From Bryobacterales bacterium KBS 96 (GTDB taxonomy: Bacteria; Acidobacteriota; Terriglobia; Bryobacterales; Bryobacteraceae), in contig KB906767.1 in the NCBI GenBank assembly GCA_000381625.1, positions 2,458,629-2,522,628 on the forward strand: a stretch of DNA of 64,000 nt, in the 5' to 3' direction. The translations under genes and the position numbers were made by a program. This document shows, in pieces, positions 40,465-49,733 of the stretch. The first letter of the stretch is position 1. Each line of letters opens with the position of its first letter. Below the pieces are notes generated by a model. It saw nothing but the letters and a program-made list of their open reading frames with translations. It ran no database searches and was not told where the DNA came from.

Positions 40465-42891
40465 CTACTCGTACCGCAACGCCTCAACCGGATCGATGGA
40501 AGCGGCGCGGCGTGCTGGCACGTAGCACGCCGCCAGCCCCGCAGCCAGAAGAACGGCGGCGGTCAGTATGAACGTGAGTGGGTCCGTTGACGCCACGCCG
40601 AAGAGCAGACTCCGGAATACTCGTTGCAGCAGAAATGCGCAAATCAGACCTCCAGCCAAACCCATGCCAACCAGTTGCAAGCCATCGCGTAGCAGCGTCC
40701 GGAGCACCTGCCGTTTTTGGGCTCCTAGCGCCATCCGAATGCCGATCTCTCGAGTTCGTTGAGCAACCGTATACGCCAAAAGGCCATACAACCCAATGGA
40801 GGCGAGCAGCAGCGCCATCGCCGCAAAAGCCCCCAATAGTTTGACCTGCATGTCCCGCGCGGCAAGCCGGTTGCTTACGAGTTGGCTCATCGACTGGATG
40901 TCGGATATCGGCTGATTACGGTCAACAGACCAGATTGCGTGTTTCACCGCGGACGCAAATCGCAAAGGATCGCCTTCAACGCGAACGGCAAGATCTCGCG
41001 GCGTAAAATACCCCGCCGACGCCACGGGCTGCGTACAAGGGAAATACATCTCGGGGCGAGGCTGGCGTTCAATACCCTGATTCCGAACGTTTTGCACGAC
41101 TCCGATCGTCGTGATCCACGGACCGTTCTCATCCAGCTTGAAGCGATGGTCGAGCGGATTTTCGCCTGTCCAATACTGATTCGCCATCGCCTCGTTGATG
41201 ATGGCGACGGGGCGCGTTCCAGGACCATCCAAGCGGCTGAAAAAGCGGCCTGCAACAAGCTTTACGCTCATGGTCTGGAAATAACGATCGCTAATGACAC
41301 GGTGGTTGGCGTCGTTCACTTGGCCGGGTTGCAACGGCGGCCGCCCCTCAACCGTGAATCCACTGGTCCCACCGTCGTTCGTTAACGGAAGAAACGTCGT
41401 GTAGCCCGCGGACATCACCCCCGAAATGGCTTCCACTTTTTGCAACACGTCCTGGTAAAAGCCGGCACGCGCCTCAAACTTCCCGTAGGGCGTTCCCGGC
41501 GACACCGGAAGGTTGGTTCGCAGCGTTAAAACATGATCCGGTCGGAAACCAAGGTCGACATGGGAAAGCCCCCACAACGTGCGGATAAACAATCCGGCGC
41601 CCGCCACCAGCGCCGTGGCAAGCGCAACTTCACCGACGACCAGATATCGCCGTGCGCCTTGATGACCGCCGGCAATCGACCGGCCTTCCTGGCGCAGCGC
41701 GCTATTCAGGTCGACACGCGAGGCTTTCGCCGCGGGAAACACACCAAACAGGACCGCCGCGACCGTCGATATCCCGAATGTAAACAGCCCTAGCCGCCAA
41801 TCCAGATGAGGAGTTGCCCAACCCTCTAGCGCCAGAGGAATCAGCCGGTGTAGCGCTGGCAAAGCCCATACGGCTAGCAGCAGACCCAAGGCCCCACCCG
41901 TAAAAGCGAGCAGAAGACTCTCCAATACGGCGCTCATGATGAGGCGGACGCGCCCGGCGCCGAGCGCCGACCGCACGGCCAGTTCACGCCGGCGCTCCAG
42001 GCCGCGCGCGAGCAGAAGACCGGCGAGATTAGCGCAAGCAATCAGCAGCACGCAACCGACGCCGCCCAAAAGAACCAGCAAGCCCAGCCGCATATCGCCC
42101 ACCATTTGGTCGCGCAAGCCGACCGCAAGGGCGCCGATATTAGTGTCCTCATTAGGATGCTCGTGAGCTAGTTGAGCTGCCAGCGCGGACATCTCCCGCG
42201 ACGCGGCAGCTACGGTAACGCTTGGCTTTAGTCGCGCGAAAACACGAAGGTAATGTCCGCCAAAGTTTTGAAGATCCCGCGATGATAGAGCCAACGGCGT
42301 CCAAATATCCGAGCGTTCCGGAAATGCAAACCCCTCCGGCATCACGCCCACCACCTGATAGGGCGCGCTATTCAGCCGGATCGTGCGGCCGACAATAGAT
42401 GGATCGGAGCCATATCGCTGCCGCCAGAGCGACGCGCTGATGATCGCCACCAGGGCGCCGCCTGGCCGGTCCTCCTCGGGCAGGAAATTGCGGCCGAGAG
42501 CCGGTCGAACGCCTAACAACGGAAACAGGTTATAGGTAATTGGGCTGCCTTCGAGTTCCTCCGGCGGCCCGTCTCCCGTCAGCGCGAAGATGTCGCCCTT
42601 GAGCGCGGCCATATCCGTGAAAACATGATTGCGTTTCTTCCATTCCGCGAAATTACCGGGCGAAGGCGTGTTTTCGGGAAAGCCGATGAACGACGCATCT
42701 TCCCAGACCTCGACGAGCCGCGCCGAATCCCGAAACTGCAAAGGCTGGAGCAGAACGGCATCGACTAGCCCGAAAATCGCGGTATTCGCGCCGATTCCCA
42801 AAGCCAGCGCGAGCACGGTAAATATCAGAAAGGACGGCGTCCTCAACAACGCACGGCAGCTTTGGCGAAGATCGGCGGCAAGTCCTTGCAT
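40465..42891 (-). CDS. ADOP-type FtsX/MacB-like permease
   Basis: An 808-residue protein of the ADOP group (acidobacterial duplicated orphan permease). It opens with LRTPSFLIFTVLALALGIGANTAIF (given as motif LRTPSFxxFTVLALALGIG), has a first MacB periplasmic domain (about 55-240), three membrane helices, a second MacB domain and a final FtsX-like bundle with AQRTREIGIRMALGAQKRQV. No ATPase gene is next to it, typical of these orphan permeases, which are very numerous in Acidobacteria. Substrate unknown. Confidence 0.88.
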   Translation of the reverse strand: MQGLAADLRQSCRALLRTPSFLIFTVLALALGIGANTAIFGLVDAVLLQPLQFRDSARLVEVWEDASFIGFPENTPSPGNFAEWKKRNHVFTDMAALKGDIFALTGDGPPEELEGSPITYNLFPLLGVRPALGRNFLPEEDRPGGALVAIISASLWRQRYGSDPSIVGRTIRLNSAPYQVVGVMPEGFAFPERSDIWTPLALSSRDLQNFGGHYLRVFARLKPSVTVAAASREMSALAAQLAHEHPNEDTNIGALAVGLRDQMVGDMRLGLLVLLGGVGCVLLIACANLAGLLLARGLERRRELAVRSALGAGRVRLIMSAVLESLLLAFTGGALGLLLAVWALPALHRLIPLALEGWATPHLDWRLGLFTFGISTVAAVLFGVFPAAKASRVDLNSALRQEGRSIAGGHQGARRYLVVGEVALATALVAGAGLFIRTLWGLSHVDLGFRPDHVLTLRTNLPVSPGTPYGKFEARAGFYQDVLQKVEAISGVMSAGYTTFLPLTNDGGTSGFTVEGRPPLQPGQVNDANHRVISDRYFQTMSVKLVAGRFFSRLDGPGTRPVAIINEAMANQYWTGENPLDHRFKLDENGPWITTIGVVQNVRNQGIERQPRPEMYFPCTQPVASAGYFTPRDLAVRVEGDPLRFASAVKHAIWSVDRNQPISDIQSMSQLVSNRLAARDMQVKLLGAFAAMALLLASIGLYGLLAYTVAQRTREIGIRMALGAQKRQVLRTLLRDGLQLVGMGLAGGLICAFLLQRVFRSLLFGVASTDPLTFILTAAVLLAAGLAACYVPARRAASIDPVEALRYE

Positions 42892-43125
42892 ATGACATGA
42901 TTTGTGAACACGTTGAGCGCCATAAACGCGGGGTCGCCCGGGTCATAAGAGTCATTCACTTAGCGGCATGGCGTTGCCGGAGTGCCGTGTGAATGGTGTC
43001 CATCCGCGAAGATAACTGTCCCGAAGCGGACACCTCCCGCACCGCAAATATCTGGTTCAGTTCCAGCCGGAGATTGGCTCGCTTCAGGGTACGATTGAAA
43101 GAAGCGCCGTTCGGACGCTCCTCCG

Positions 43126-44553
43126 ATGTCCACAGCAATGACCTCCCCGTCCAGTGTGAGAACGCCTCTTTCCGAGATTCTTCCAAACTTTGAGTTGTTC
43201 ACCGGTCTCACTTCCGAGGAGCTTCGCTGGTTCGTTGAGCACGTCTCCGATCTGGAGTTCGAGGAAGGCACGTTGCTCGCGCGAGAGGGCGAGGAAGTCG
43301 TGTCCATGAACTTCATCGTGGAAGGCGAGCTTCGATACCAGAGCAGCCAGCCGGGATGGCCTGTGTTCATGGCCCGGGCGGGACAGGCAACCGGAGTACT
43401 TCCATTCTCGCGGTTGCGCCGGTATACAGGTAACGCCTATGCGACAACGAGACTGCGCGTTGCTCAGTTTCACCGGGACTTGTTTCCCGACCTGCTGCGA
43501 GAGATTCCTCGACTCGTGCCACGGCTTGTTGCCATCATGTCGGACCGCATCCGCGAAAACACGCGCATGGTCGAACAGCGGGAAAAGCTCACAGCATTGG
43601 GTAAACTCGCGGCCGGTCTGGCGCATGAGCTGAACAATCCGGCCTCGGCCACGCAGAGATCCGCCTACGACCTTCGGCAATGGACGATCCGCTTGCGGGA
43701 TTCGAATCAGGCTTTGGCCGACCATGGCTTTGACGCCAATCAGTTTCGTTGTCTGCTCGAACTCGAGCGCATCATGCTTCGCCTCGGCCATGAGACTCCC
43801 GCTCTTGGCAGCCTGGAGCGCAGTGATCGCGTGGAAACGCTCTCCGTCTGGCTGAAGCAGATGGACATCGCGCGGCCGTGGGAACTGGCGCCGGTATTTG
43901 TCGATGCCGGAGTCGATGCGAACCGACTTGCCGATGTAGCCGCCTGCTTTTTACCGGAGTCGGTGGAAGCGGTGTTCACGCGGCTTGCGGCGGCGCTGAC
44001 AATTGAATCGCTTATCGATGGCATCGGGACCAGCGCCGCGCAAATCAGCGATCTCGTGAGCGCGGTGAAGGGATATTCTTTCGTCGACCAGGCGCCCGCT
44101 CAAGAGATAGACGTCCAAAGCGGCCTTGAAGACACCATCTCGATTCTCGGGCACCGGCTGCATCAGGGCATTACAGTCATCCGCGAGTATGACGAATCCC
44201 TGCCACGCATCCAGGCGCATGGCAGCGAGTTGAATCAGGTTTGGACAAATCTAATTGAAAATGCGGTAGATGCCATGAACGGCAGTGGCGAATTGCGCAT
44301 ACGCGCAACGCAGGAAGCAGGGATGGCGCTGGTTGAAATTCGCGATAGCGGGACTGGAATCCCGCCCGAAATCAAGGACCGTGTATTCGATCCTTTCTTC
44401 ACAACGAAGGACGTCGGCGCGGGACGTGGTCTCGGACTGGACACAGCCTTCCGCATTGTCCAAAAGCATCGCGGCGATGTGCAGTTTACGTCGCGTCCAG
44501 GCGATACGTGTTTCCAGGTACGCCTGCCTCTGCACGCCGCGAACGCGTTCTGA
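43126..44553 (+). CDS. Cyclic-nucleotide-domain sensor histidine kinase
   Basis: A 475-residue protein. Residues ~18-130 form a cNMP-binding-type beta barrel (LTSEELRWFVEHVSDLEFEE onward). A HisKA helix follows with H-box GLAHELNNP, phosphoacceptor His167, then a long helical insert and a HATPase domain: N-box NQVWTNLIENAVDAM, G1 DSGTGIPPE, F/G2 FDPFFTTKDVGAGRGLGL. There is no membrane helix, so it is cytosolic. No response regulator is adjacent, so the partner is unknown. The large insert between H-box and ATPase domain (about 150 residues) is unusual. Confidence 0.87.
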   Translation: MSTAMTSPSSVRTPLSEILPNFELFTGLTSEELRWFVEHVSDLEFEEGTLLAREGEEVVSMNFIVEGELRYQSSQPGWPVFMARAGQATGVLPFSRLRRYTGNAYATTRLRVAQFHRDLFPDLLREIPRLVPRLVAIMSDRIRENTRMVEQREKLTALGKLAAGLAHELNNPASATQRSAYDLRQWTIRLRDSNQALADHGFDANQFRCLLELERIMLRLGHETPALGSLERSDRVETLSVWLKQMDIARPWELAPVFVDAGVDANRLADVAACFLPESVEAVFTRLAAALTIESLIDGIGTSAAQISDLVSAVKGYSFVDQAPAQEIDVQSGLEDTISILGHRLHQGITVIREYDESLPRIQAHGSELNQVWTNLIENAVDAMNGSGELRIRATQEAGMALVEIRDSGTGIPPEIKDRVFDPFFTTKDVGAGRGLGLDTAFRIVQKHRGDVQFTSRPGDTCFQVRLPLHAANAF

Positions 44554-44747
44554 AAAGGTCTGGAAGCGCAACCGCGGCACGTGAGGGCCCGGTCGCGGAT
44601 GCTCAAAAATCCGCTTGCTTACGCAATGCGGCTTCGCGTCAAATATGTCTCCTCCACGCTGATCTCGCACTCCGATTTGACTCACTCGGCACGCTAACCT
44701 ACAATCCGGGTTTGCTCTTATCCGCAACTTCAGCTTCGCCGCTTCGA

Positions 44748-45704
44748 TTGAAAACGAATCTCGGCCTATGGCGTATTCCGAATTTCGCCCATGCTGTTTG
44801 GGTTGATACTCCGTCGCACGGCGTAAGCGTAGCGTGTCAAAAACATTACCGCCGGTTGACGCAGGGCGACGCCGCGCGACGCCTGCCGTCCGTGCATGCT
44901 CGCACCGGCCAGCTTCTGTATGTGCATTTGTTGAGCGGCCGCGATCACTGGCCCATGACGGCGTTTTGCGTGTTCTCGCTTCTGCGATGTACTTCGGCCA
45001 ATATTGTTCCGATGATTGTGGATGATGGCACTCTCTCAGAGCGCGAACGCGATGCGATGCGCGAAATCTCGCCGGCTCTGCAGTTTTCGAGCGTCCAGGA
45101 ATGTCGCGAGCAAGTCGAACGTTGTCTGCCTCCCTCGCGTTTTCCGGCACTGCGAAAACTGCACAGCTCGCTACCGCTGATGCGCAAGCTCTTGGATGTT
45201 CACGCGGGGCGGAAGGGCTGGCGGCTATTCCTCGATTCCGACATCCTCTTCTATCGCGAGCCGGTATGGCTGCTCGACTGGCTGCGTTCTCCGGAGCGGC
45301 CGGTCTATATGCTGGATTATCAGAATAGTTACGGGTATTCCGATTCGCTGCTGTGCGCCACAATGGGCGCGCCAACGCCCGCGAATGTAAATACCGGGTT
45401 GTGCGGATTGCGTTCGGACGAAATCGATTGGGAATTACTTGAATGCTGGGCCTCCCGCCTGTATTCAGAAGGCGTCAACCACTATTCCGAGCAATGTTTG
45501 ACTGCCATGTTGATGGGCATGAACGGAAGCCGGCCGGCGCCCTGGGAGGATTACCGGATCTTGCCCGATCGCGCGGAAGTTCGACATCCAACCGCCGCGA
45601 TGCACCACTATGTCGCCGAAAGCCGCGTCTGGTATTACGTCGACGGCTGGCCGCGAATAGCAAGGGATGCGCGCAGACGCCGTGAAAGTCCGGTCGATGA
45701 ATAG
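44748..45704 (+). CDS. Glycosyltransferase-like protein (first of a tandem pair)
   Basis: About 318 residues from a TTG at 44748; the exact start is uncertain, because the frame is open further upstream into the kinase gene but only resembles its paralogue from about here. Key features are a GT-A-like strand LFLDSDILFYREPVW with a D-x-D, DYQNSYGYS, EQCLTAMLM, and a C-terminal MHHYVAESRVWYY. It is homologous to the next gene (both have RLFLDSDILF/TLFLDSDILF and MHHYV motifs). Donor and acceptor are unknown. Confidence 0.6.
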   Translation: MKTNLGLWRIPNFAHAVWVDTPSHGVSVACQKHYRRLTQGDAARRLPSVHARTGQLLYVHLLSGRDHWPMTAFCVFSLLRCTSANIVPMIVDDGTLSERERDAMREISPALQFSSVQECREQVERCLPPSRFPALRKLHSSLPLMRKLLDVHAGRKGWRLFLDSDILFYREPVWLLDWLRSPERPVYMLDYQNSYGYSDSLLCATMGAPTPANVNTGLCGLRSDEIDWELLECWASRLYSEGVNHYSEQCLTAMLMGMNGSRPAPWEDYRILPDRAEVRHPTAAMHHYVAESRVWYYVDGWPRIARDARRRRESPVDE

Positions 45705-46647
45705 GCTGCGGCCAGACGGGCTCGGCTTATGGAAACTGGGGCATGTTGCTCAGGCGTTGCGTGCGGACGTTCCGAAGTTCGGATTGACGACAGCTCTGCA
45801 CCAGCAATTGGGATGGCTGCGCTATTGGGGAGTTCCGGATCGTCTGCCGGCGTATTCCGGCAACGGTTCGGGCAAATCGCTGGCCATTTATTGGATGACT
45901 GGGCAATATCACTGGCCCATGACCTGTTGCTGCGTGTATTCTCTGCTCAACTCGACCTCGGCCAACATCCGGCCTGTGGTGCTTGATGACGGCACGTTGG
46001 ACCGGCGGACGCGGGAACGGATGATGCGCGTACTGCCGCAACTTCAGTTTGCCGGAACCGCGGAGACGGAGGCGCGGCTAAGAGCATTTCTTCCGGAGAA
46101 CCGCTATCCAACGCTGCACGCATTACGCCGAACGACGCTCGGCCGAAAGCTGATCGATACATTCGCCGGACGAGCGGGGCCGACTCTGTTTCTCGATTCC
46201 GACATCCTGTTTTTCCGCGAGCCGGTTTTTCTAATTGAATGGCTGCACAACGGCCGCTGTCCGATTTATATGACCGACTATCAGGATTCCTACGGCTATT
46301 CGCCCGAGTTGCTGGCGTCCATTCTGGGTAGACCCATGCCTTCCCGCGTAAATGCCGGAATACTGGGATATCTTAATGGCTCGATCGATTGGGAGGAATT
46401 CGAGTATTGGGCCAGACGCTTGTGCGATGCCGAAGGGCTCATCTATTTCGTGGAACAGACATTGAGCGCAATGTATATGGCCAAGCATGGCGGCCAGGCG
46501 GCGCCGGCCGAAGATTATCTGATCGCTCCGGAACTTCCCGAAATCCACGCGCCCACGGCTGTGATGCACCACTACGTCACGCCCAGCCGCGCTTGGTATT
46601 ACAGCGACGCGCTACCGCGTTTCGTGCGCCAAATGAAATTGCCTTGA
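45697..46647 (+). CDS. Glycosyltransferase-like protein (second of a tandem pair)
   Basis: A 316-residue protein from the ATG at 45697, overlapping the previous stop by 8 nt. It shares the layout of its neighbour: PTLFLDSDILFFREPVFLIE with D-x-D, DYQDSYGYSPELLASILG, VEQTLSAMYMA, AVMHHYVTPSRAWYY. The two genes are a tandem duplication with diverged sequence. It may act on cell-surface sugars; there is no direct evidence for substrate. No membrane helix is present. Confidence 0.7.
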   Translation: MNRLRPDGLGLWKLGHVAQALRADVPKFGLTTALHQQLGWLRYWGVPDRLPAYSGNGSGKSLAIYWMTGQYHWPMTCCCVYSLLNSTSANIRPVVLDDGTLDRRTRERMMRVLPQLQFAGTAETEARLRAFLPENRYPTLHALRRTTLGRKLIDTFAGRAGPTLFLDSDILFFREPVFLIEWLHNGRCPIYMTDYQDSYGYSPELLASILGRPMPSRVNAGILGYLNGSIDWEEFEYWARRLCDAEGLIYFVEQTLSAMYMAKHGGQAAPAEDYLIAPELPEIHAPTAVMHHYVTPSRAWYYSDALPRFVRQMKLP

Positions 46648-46648
46648 C

Positions 46649-46910
46649 TCAGTGCCGGTCCGGACACCCACTCAACCAACAGTCGTCCAGCGCGCTTTCC
46701 CAAATGTGATCTTCTTTTAGCGGTCTTTGGTTGCCATGATCGTTGAGATCTTCGTAGCCCAGCGCCAAACCGTAGATCCGTTGGGAGAGCATTTCCAGTC
46801 CGGAGTGCCCCACTTGGTCCTGGTTCCTCCCATCGAGAAAACAAGACGCCAGCCACGGCAGCAGATTCAGACGCTTGTGCGTCTGTCGAGGTAACGAGGC
46901 CCCCTATCCG
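46649..46910 (-). pseudogene. IS1380-family transposase fragment
   Basis: On the leftward strand the sequence ASCFLDGRNQDQVGHSGLEM then LSQRIYGLALGYEDLNDHG is the N-terminal signature of IS1380 transposases ('hxQRVYGLALGYEDLNDHxxLR'). A preceding GGLVTSTDAQ segment lies in another frame, so the remnant is frameshifted, and most of the transposase (over 350 residues) is missing. No inverted repeats were found. The remaining gap to 47096 holds nothing else recognised. Confidence 0.65.
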
Positions 46911-47096
46911 AACTGATCGTTGCGCCGTCAAGTCGGGCGACAATTTCCCGCCTCCCGCAGGCTTCAAATCCGAAGCTGGATTGGCCACACTCTGGCATAG
47001 CGCGAAGGCAGTCCTCTCTTTGGCTCTAACTGCTGTATGGAAACTCAGCTATGCCATAAGGACGGCCTTTTGCGAATCGCCGGTGAGAAATCCTGG

Positions 47097-47489
47097 CTAA
47101 ATCTCAGGCTCCACGGGAAGGCCGGCGGTCAGAATAGCGCGCCAGCCCCCGTCGAGCGAAAGAACATTTGTATAGCCCATGCGCTGGATGTTGTCGGCCG
47201 CGAGCGCCGAACGGAACCCGCCTCCACAATAAAGCACAAGCTTCGCGCTTTTGTCAGGGATTGCGTGCTCAATATCGCGCTCGATCACGCCTCTTCCGAG
47301 ATGCACTGCTCCCCTGGCGTGGCCGGCAGCGTATTCGCTGTCTTCGCGGACATCGACAAGCTGGCCCGCGGCGCCGGATTCGAGCATCTCACAATACTGA
47401 TCGACTGTAATTTCCGTAATTCGCGTTTTCGCGTCTTCCACGATTTTCAGAAAGGCGTCCGTGTGGTGCTTCGGCGGCGGAATTTCCAT
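47097..47489 (-). CDS. Rhodanese-like sulfurtransferase
   Basis: A 130-residue single-domain rhodanese: QLVDVREDSEYAAGHARGAV and the active-site loop LVLYCGGGFRS with catalytic Cys near residue 88, followed by DNIQRMGYTNVLSLDGGWRA. It transfers sulfane sulfur to thiophilic acceptors. All expected residues are present. It is just downstream of murA on the same strand. Confidence 0.87.
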   Translation of the reverse strand: MEIPPPKHHTDAFLKIVEDAKTRITEITVDQYCEMLESGAAGQLVDVREDSEYAAGHARGAVHLGRGVIERDIEHAIPDKSAKLVLYCGGGFRSALAADNIQRMGYTNVLSLDGGWRAILTAGLPVEPEI

Positions 47490-47522
47490 AGACCCTCACA
47501 AGAATGTTTGGCGCGATAACGG

Positions 47523-48782
47523 CTACTCAACCACTCGTTCGATTCCGGCGCCGGCGGCGTTCAGCTTCTCCTCCAGCCGTTCATAACCCCGGTCCATATG
47601 ATATACGCGGTCGATGTACGAATCGCCCTCGGCCACCATGGCCGCCAGCACCAGGGCGGCGCTCGCGCGCAAATCGGACCCCATTACCTGTGCACCCGTA
47701 AGATGGCGTTCGCCCGCGACAATCGCCTGCCGGCCCTCGATACGAATGTTCGCCCCCATGCGCGCCAGTTCGGATGCATGCATGAAACGGTTCTCAAATA
47801 TTGTTTCGGTAACGAAGCTGATACCTTCGGCGACCGTCATCCACGCCATGTATTGCGCTTGCAGGTCCGTCGCGAAGCCTGGGTATTCCTCCGTCGCGAT
47901 GTCCACGGCTCGGGGGCGGCGCGAGCAACGGACGCGCAGCGATGTCGCTGATTCTTCGGCAATTTCGGCGCCGGCAAGCCGCATTTTCACGACCAGCGCG
48001 CCCAAATGCTCCGGCATACAGGCCGTGACAAGCACATCGCCGCGCGTGATCGCCGCGGCCAGAAGGAACGTGCCAGCTTCGATGCGATCCGCAATGATGG
48101 TGTGCTCCGCGCCAAATAGACGATCGACGCCCTGTATGGTGACGATGGGTGTTCCAGCGCCCTCGATCCGGGCGCCCATTTTGGTCAGCAGGGCCGCGAG
48201 GTCCATGACCTCCGGCTCGCGCGCGGCGTTGCGGATGATAGTTTCACCACGCGCCAGGACCGCAGCCATCATCACGTCTTCCGTGCCGGTGACAGTGATG
48301 CGATCGAAGTGGATTTCGCCACCGCGTAACCCATTCGGCGCCGTAGCCTCGAAATAGCCGTGCGTCTGCTCAACCTGGGCGCCAAGCTGCTCCAGCGCGG
48401 AGACATGCAGGTTGATGGGCCGCGCGCCGATGGCGCAGCCCCCGGGCATGGAAACACGCGCGCGCCCGCAGCGTCCCAGCAGGGGGCCCATCGCGAGGCT
48501 CGACGCCCGCATCGTTTTCACGATCTCGTAGGGCGCCTCGGCGTTTTGAATGCCGTCGGCCTGAACGGTGACGGTCCCGGCTTCGTCTTCAACCGAAGCA
48601 CCGGTATAACTCAGGAGTTTCTCCATTGTGCGGATATCGCGCACCTGGGGAATTCGACGGAGAGTCACCTTTTCCTCAGTCAGGAGACATGCCGCCAGAG
48701 CGGGAAGCGCTGAGTTTTTTGCGCCGCTAACCGGGAGCTCGCCCTCAAGCCGGGCGCCTCCTCGAATCCGAAACTTGTCCAT
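47523..48782 (-). CDS. murA: UDP-N-acetylglucosamine 1-carboxyvinyltransferase MurA
   Basis: A 419-residue enzyme that transfers enolpyruvate from PEP to UDP-GlcNAc, the first committed step of peptidoglycan synthesis. Signature regions are LPVSGAKNSALPALAACLL, the active-site loop MPGGCAIGARPINLH with the catalytic Cys near residue 115 (fosfomycin target), GTEDVMMAAVLARGET, and LQAQYMAWMTVAEG. Length matches MurA. murQ is adjacent, so cell-wall sugar genes are grouped. Confidence 0.95.
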   Translation of the reverse strand: MDKFRIRGGARLEGELPVSGAKNSALPALAACLLTEEKVTLRRIPQVRDIRTMEKLLSYTGASVEDEAGTVTVQADGIQNAEAPYEIVKTMRASSLAMGPLLGRCGRARVSMPGGCAIGARPINLHVSALEQLGAQVEQTHGYFEATAPNGLRGGEIHFDRITVTGTEDVMMAAVLARGETIIRNAAREPEVMDLAALLTKMGARIEGAGTPIVTIQGVDRLFGAEHTIIADRIEAGTFLLAAAITRGDVLVTACMPEHLGALVVKMRLAGAEIAEESATSLRVRCSRRPRAVDIATEEYPGFATDLQAQYMAWMTVAEGISFVTETIFENRFMHASELARMGANIRIEGRQAIVAGERHLTGAQVMGSDLRASAALVLAAMVAEGDSYIDRVYHMDRGYERLEEKLNAAGAGIERVVE

Positions 48783-48832
48783 AGATGGTTTATGACTGCG
48801 CTGTACGAAACATTCGTCGAAACATCCGCAGT

Positions 48833-49726
48833 TTATTCATTCTCGCCCAGCGCCGCGCGCAGACGCCCTTGAGCGGCATTCAAGCGCGCTTCGGCATCGG
48901 AACGCCCTATTCCGAACTTGTGCATCACAATCGCCACACGCACCGAACCGGCTTTGTCCAGAAGATGGCCAGCATCTTCGGTCGAAATGCCGGCAATTAC
49001 CGCAATGATGCGGCGCGCCCGATCGGCCAGCTTGCCATTGGTAGGTTGCACGTTCACCATCAGGTTCCCGTATACATAACCCAGGCGGATCATGACGCCG
49101 GTGCTGATCATGTTCAAAACGAGCTTAGTGGCTGTCCCGGCGCGCATACGGGTGGAGCCGGTGATGATCTCGGGGCCAGGCACGGGTGTGATTGCGATTT
49201 CAGCGGCACGAGCCAGTTCCGAATCGGGCGTGCAACTCAATGCGACGGTCAAAGCGCCGAGCGAATGGGCATAGGCCACGGCGCCAAGCACGTACGGGGT
49301 CCGACCACTGGCAGCAATGCCCACGAGCACATCGCCGGCTCCGAAGCCGCGCGCTTGCAAGTCGTTCCGGCCTTGCTCTGGATCGTCCTCGGCGCGTTCC
49401 ACCGAGTTTCGCAGGGCCCGGTCGCCGCCGGCGATGATGCCTTGCACCAAATCGGGAGGAACGTTAAACGTCGGCGGGCATTCGGATGCGTCCAGCACGC
49501 CGAGGCGCCCTGAGGTTCCAGCGCCCATGTAAAAGAGCCGGCCTTGATTCCGCATTCGTTCGACAATCGCATCAACGGCTCGCGTAATTTCCGGAATCAC
49601 CTTCGCTACCGCATCCGGCACGTCGCGGTCGGCTTGATTGATGACCTCCAGCATTTCGGCGGTCGGCAGCCTGTCGATGGCATTCGAAGCTGAATTACGG
49701 GTCTCTGTCAGTAAATCTTGAAGCAT
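48833..49726 (-). CDS. murQ: N-acetylmuramic acid 6-phosphate etherase MurQ
   Basis: A 297-residue SIS-domain enzyme that removes lactate from MurNAc-6-phosphate to give GlcNAc-6-phosphate in cell-wall recycling. It shows FYMGAGTSGRLGVLDASECP, LVGIAASGRTPYVLGA (a conserved SIS loop), PEIITGSTRMRAGTATKLVL and a C-terminal UBA-like helical region. Length and motifs match MurQ. It is next to murA on the same strand. Confidence 0.94.
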   Translation of the reverse strand: MLQDLLTETRNSASNAIDRLPTAEMLEVINQADRDVPDAVAKVIPEITRAVDAIVERMRNQGRLFYMGAGTSGRLGVLDASECPPTFNVPPDLVQGIIAGGDRALRNSVERAEDDPEQGRNDLQARGFGAGDVLVGIAASGRTPYVLGAVAYAHSLGALTVALSCTPDSELARAAEIAITPVPGPEIITGSTRMRAGTATKLVLNMISTGVMIRLGYVYGNLMVNVQPTNGKLADRARRIIAVIAGISTEDAGHLLDKAGSVRVAIVMHKFGIGRSDAEARLNAAQGRLRAALGENE

Positions 49727-49733
49727 CCTGCCC

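Noticed and set aside
42956-43186. Leftward frame in front of the histidine kinase
   Set aside because: It looks helical near its end, but overlaps the kinase start and has no start signal or family.
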